The notes beneath the pieces are model-generated. The model saw only the letters and a program-made list of their open reading frames with translations. It was not told the DNA's origin and did not search any database. From NCBI GenBank assembly GCA_017540385.1, contig JAFYBD010000112.1, positions 1 to 8,775 of the forward strand: 8,775 nt of DNA. Direction: 5' to 3'. Below are positions 7,040 through 8,775 of the stretch, in pieces. Source of the DNA: Lentisphaeria bacterium. Lineage in GTDB: Bacteria; Verrucomicrobiota; Lentisphaeria; Victivallales; UBA1829. Position 1 is the first letter of the stretch. Each line of letters opens with the position of its first letter. A program made the translations under genes and the position numbers.

Positions 7040-8050
7040 TCACTTCAGCGGGACAGTGATGGCTTCCTTGGTCTGCTTGACCGGCTTGATGGTGCCGTCT
7101 TCGTTGAAGAAGAGCTCGTCGACGCAGACGGAGCGGCGGAGGCTCTGGCCTCTCTGCCCGTCGCGGTCAAGCTTGCCGTTGTGGTAGAAGAGATAGGTGT
7201 GGCCCTTGTAGTCGACCACGCCGGGGTGAATCGTGAAGCTGTTTTCGGCGGCCCCGGTGACCTGGCCGCGATAGGTCCACGGGCCGCGCGGATTTTCGGC
7301 GGTGGAGTAGTTGATGGCTTCGCCGCCGCGCCCGCCGGAACCGGCGTAGATGTTGTAATAAAGACCGTTGCGCTTATAGAGCCACGGACCTTCGATATAG
7401 CTCTGGAGCTTCAGGTCGGTGATCTCGCCGTCGATCTCGGTCATGTTGTCTTTCAGCTTGGCGATGTAGGAATTCTGTCCCCACGCCAGCCAGGCGGTGC
7501 CGTCGTCGTCGATCAGCACGGTCGGGTCGATGTCGTTCCAGCCGCGGCCGGGGGTGTCGCTGTCAACCACGAGCGGCTTCGGATGCGGGACGAACGGTCC
7601 GACGGGGGTGTCGCCGATGGCGACGCCGACGCACTGGCCGCCCTGCGGGGTGTTATAGGTGACGTACCAGTAGAACTTGTCGCCCTTCTGGATGCACTGG
7701 GCCGCCCAGGCGATGCCCTTCTTGCCGTTCGGGAAGTCTTCGGGTCTCAGCTTCACGCCGTGGCTGCGCCAGTGGACCATGTCGGTCGTGGAGTAGACGC
7801 GCCAGTCGGCGATGTTGTAGTTGCCGGGCAGACCGATGTTTTCGCCGTCCTTGTAGATATCTTCGCCCGTGTAGACATACAGGCGGTCGCCGACCACCAG
7901 CGGGGCCGGGTCGCAGGTCCAGGCGTCCGTGAAGATCGGGTTGCCGGAGGGTTCGAGGTCGACGCCGGGGTAGACGACGTCCTTGGAGGACTGGCAGGCC
8001 GTGAGCGCGAGCGCTGCGAGAGTGCCGAGGAACAGGTGTTTGGATGTCAT
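7040..8050 (-). CDS. GH43 family lipoprotein (beta-xylosidase / alpha-L-arabinofuranosidase type)
   Basis: This 336-residue glycoside hydrolase of family 43 has a five-bladed propeller fold in known members and acts on xylan or arabinan side chains and oligosaccharides. The lipoprotein signal is MTSKHLFLGTLAALALTAC, with lipobox LTAC at 16-19. The family's NPIFTD..T.DPAPLV..D.LY.YTGED opening spans about 37-64. The expected catalytic triad is present: general base Asp47 (TCDP), pKa-modulating Asp175 (DIDPTV) and general acid Glu220 (IEGPW). His275 (TIHPG) fits the conserved metal-site His. The start at 8050 is chosen for the signal peptide and for AGGTG five bases before the ATG. A longer frame starting with TTG at 8173 is rejected because that TTG belongs to the -35 box. 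It is a tandem paralogue of the gene ending at 8370. Exact substrate cannot be decided from sequence; xylo- or arabino-oligosaccharides are likeliest. There is no separate carbohydrate-binding module. Confidence 0.93.
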   Translation of the reverse strand: MTSKHLFLGTLAALALTACQSSKDVVYPGVDLEPSGNPIFTDAWTCDPAPLVVGDRLYVYTGEDIYKDGENIGLPGNYNIADWRVYSTTDMVHWRSHGVKLRPEDFPNGKKGIAWAAQCIQKGDKFYWYVTYNTPQGGQCVGVAIGDTPVGPFVPHPKPLVVDSDTPGRGWNDIDPTVLIDDDGTAWLAWGQNSYIAKLKDNMTEIDGEITDLKLQSYIEGPWLYKRNGLYYNIYAGSGGRGGEAINYSTAENPRGPWTYRGQVTGAAENSFTIHPGVVDYKGHTYLFYHNGKLDRDGQRGQSLRRSVCVDELFFNEDGTIKPVKQTKEAITVPLK

Positions 8051-8144
8051 TGGTTCACCTTTGGTTTGTTTGTTGCGGACGGGAATCCGGTTGAATGTGA
8101 AGTCGAATTGAGGCGAATCCGCCGGGCGGAATCGTTTCTCCCAT

Positions 8145-8173
8145 AATGTAGCGTGAGGGAAAGCCGTTGTCAA
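8145..8173 (-). promoter_or_regulatory. Promoter of the complete GH43 gene
   Basis: On the minus strand, TTGACA (8173-8168, perfect consensus) is followed by a 17-base spacer and TACATT (8150-8145, 4/6). Initiation is predicted near 8138, giving a leader of about 88 bases. The leader's early part contains a short dyad, TCCGCC/GGCGGA (8118-8130). Confidence 0.7.
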
Positions 8174-8187
8174 GCGAAAAATCGGCG

Positions 8188-8207
8188 GGAAACGCCCGGA
8201 AACGCCC
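8188..8207 (-). repeat. Two 10-bp direct repeats upstream of the GH43 promoter
   Basis: GGAAACGCCC on the plus strand occurs twice with no gap (8188-8197 and 8198-8207). That is one helical turn apart, beginning 14 bases upstream of the -35 box. The position suits an activator site. A flanking CGGCG/CGATT context gives an overlapping 7-bp dyad (AAATCGG/CCGATTT). Function is inferred only from position. Confidence 0.5.
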
Positions 8208-8233
8208 GATTTGCCCGTTCGCGCGTTTTTTGC

Positions 8234-8247
8234 GCGTTACATAACGC
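8234..8247. promoter_or_regulatory. Palindrome GCGTTA-CA-TAACGC, possible operator
   Basis: This perfect 6+6 bp inverted repeat with a 2-base centre lies about 60 bases upstream of the GH43 -35 box. It overlaps a second dyad, CGCGC/GCGCG (8220-8224 and 8232-8236). It resembles a dimeric regulator site in form, but the regulator is unknown. Confidence 0.4.
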
Positions 8248-8267
8248 TTCCCGAGCTGAAAACAGTC

Positions 8268-8305
8268 AAAAAAACGCCGTACACCATGCTGGATGATGTA
8301 CGGCG
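8268..8305 (-). terminator. Intrinsic terminator of the upstream GH43 gene
   Basis: Arms 8275-8287 and 8293-8305 pair over 13 positions (one G-U in RNA) around a 5-base loop. Seven U follow in the minus-strand RNA (8274-8268). It lies about 65 bases after the stop at 8370 and insulates the next GH43 promoter. Confidence 0.92.
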
Positions 8306-8312
8306 CAATGAG

Positions 8313-8359
8313 GGAGGACAAGTCCTCCGTTTCAACGGTGCCGGGCTGAGCTCCGGCAC
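8313..8359 (-). other. Two extra hairpins before the GH43 terminator
   Basis: Between the stop at 8370 and the terminator are two more perfect inverted repeats: GTGCCGG/CCGGCAC (8338-8344, 8353-8359) and GGAGGAC/GTCCTCC (8313-8319, 8322-8328). Neither is followed by a U-tract. A 3' mRNA-stabilising structure is possible, but this is inference. Confidence 0.5.
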
Positions 8360-8369
8360 GGAGAGGTCC

Positions 8370-8775
8370 TTACTTCAGAGGCTCCTTGATGGCGTCCTTG
8401 GTCTGGACCACGGCCTTGATCGTGCCGTCTTCGTTGAAGAAGAGCTCGTCGACGCAAACGGAACGACGGAGGCTCTGGCCGGTCTGGCCGTCGCGATCAA
8501 GCTTGCCGTTGTGGTAGAAGAGATAGGTGTGGCCCTTGAAATCGACCACGCCGGGGTGAATCGTGAAGCTGTTCTCGGCGGAACCGGTCACCTGACCGCG
8601 GAACGTCCACGGACCGGTGATCTTTTCAGCCGTAGAATAGTTGATGGTCTCGCCGAAACCGCCGCCACCGCCGCCCGCGGGACGGTTGGGACGATTGCCG
8701 CCCTGACCTGCGGGACGATTGCCGCCCTGACCTGCGGGACGATTGCCGCCCTGACCTGCGGGACGATTGCCGCCC
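8370..8775 (-). CDS. GH43 family enzyme, C-terminal part, with repeat-filled loop (5' end beyond window)
   Basis: The frame is open from the window edge to the TAA at 8370-8372 (134 visible codons plus stop). From INYSTAE onward it matches the neighbouring GH43 protein at 79 of 91 residues by hand alignment, including the conserved His of TIHPG. It is therefore the end of a GH43 catalytic domain. The catalytic Asp and Glu residues lie outside the window. Upstream of that match, where the neighbour has a short GSGGRGG turn, this protein has a long low-complexity segment: GGNRPAGQ repeats, then NRPNRPAG and a Gly run. The reading frame is intact through it. Reading it as a short gene from the GTG at 8591 is rejected because the frame and homology continue upstream. 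It is probably a lipoprotein like its paralogue, but the N-terminus cannot be seen. It ends in a strong terminator. Confidence 0.88.
   Translation of the reverse strand, partial: GGNRPAGQGGNRPAGQGGNRPAGQGGNRPNRPAGGGGGGFGETINYSTAEKITGPWTFRGQVTGSAENSFTIHPGVVDFKGHTYLFYHNGKLDRDGQTGQSLRRSVCVDELFFNEDGTIKAVVQTKDAIKEPLK
8691..8775 (-). repeat. In-frame 24-bp tandem repeat (GGNRPAGQ) inside GH43 gene
   Basis: Three identical 24-base units (8691-8714, 8715-8738, 8739-8762) and 13 bases of a fourth run to the window edge, so the total number is unknown. Each unit encodes the octapeptide GGNRPAGQ. A degenerate NRP unit sits at its 3' side (about 8679-8690). The unit length is a multiple of three, so copy-number change keeps the frame. 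Confidence 0.95.

Noticed and set aside
7181..8146. A 321-codon open frame on the plus strand opposite GH43
   Set aside because: It is antisense to a gene with clear GH43 catalytic motifs and lacks domain features. It would also run over the GH43 promoter.
8051..8173. N-terminal extension of the GH43 lipoprotein starting with TTG at 8173
   Set aside because: The TTG is the first part of the TTGACA -35 box. The start at 8050 has a ribosome site and a lipoprotein signal.
8055..8321. Small 88-codon minus-strand frame between the two GH43 genes
   Set aside because: It overlaps the terminator, the operator-like repeats and the promoter. It has no ribosome site or protein-like features that I can see.
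8691..8775. CRISPR-like repeat array
   Set aside because: The units are directly adjacent with no spacers and keep the GH43 reading frame, so this is a coding minisatellite.

Overview
The window holds six genes, all on the minus strand, so transcription runs from high to low coordinates. In that order they are: the C-terminal end of a glycoside hydrolase family 43 (GH43) enzyme (8775-8370, cut by the window edge); a complete GH43 lipoprotein (8050-7040); a secreted protein B with an N-terminal signal peptide and a C-terminal PEP-CTERM-like sorting tail (6796-5948); a 785-residue membrane-anchored TPR protein B (5814-3457); a secreted protein A with the same architecture (3286-2396); and TPR protein A (2256-1, cut by the window edge). 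The gene content is thus two tandem duplications side by side: a GH43 pair and a [sorted exoprotein + TPR protein] two-gene cassette pair.

The organism looks like a Gram-negative member of the PVC group, most plausibly Lentisphaerota/Victivallales or Kiritimatiellota from a gut-like habitat. This is inferred from the moderately high GC, a lipoprotein GH43 of the xylosidase/arabinofuranosidase type, PEP-CTERM-like tripartite tails and large TPR proteins. No rRNA or other taxonomic marker is present, so this is a weak placement.

Regulatory layout is unusually readable. Each secreted-protein gene has a good sigma-70-type promoter with a TTGAAA -35 box, a 16-bp spacer and an extended (TGC) -10 box. 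The two promoters are recognisably copies of each other. Between each secreted-protein gene and its TPR gene lies a hairpin plus U-tract that is identical in both cassettes (2325-2350 and 5880-5905, with identical flanks). It should act as a terminator or attenuator, so the TPR partner would be made only from read-through. I see no convincing separate promoter for either TPR gene. The full-length GH43 gene has its own promoter with a perfect TTGACA box, upstream direct repeats and a palindrome, and a strong terminator. The upstream GH43 gene also ends in a strong terminator. The GH43 genes are therefore transcriptionally separate from the cassettes.

Inferred biology: the secreted protein would cross the inner membrane by its signal peptide, be held by the SPLPGG/transmembrane/RRRK tail, and be processed by an exosortase-like enzyme encoded elsewhere. 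The membrane-anchored TPR protein may be its dedicated assembly or handling partner. The TPR protein is better conserved between cassettes than the cargo. The cut GH43 paralogue carries an in-frame 24-bp minisatellite (GGNRPAGQ repeats) in a loop of its catalytic domain that is a short Gly-rich turn in its neighbour.
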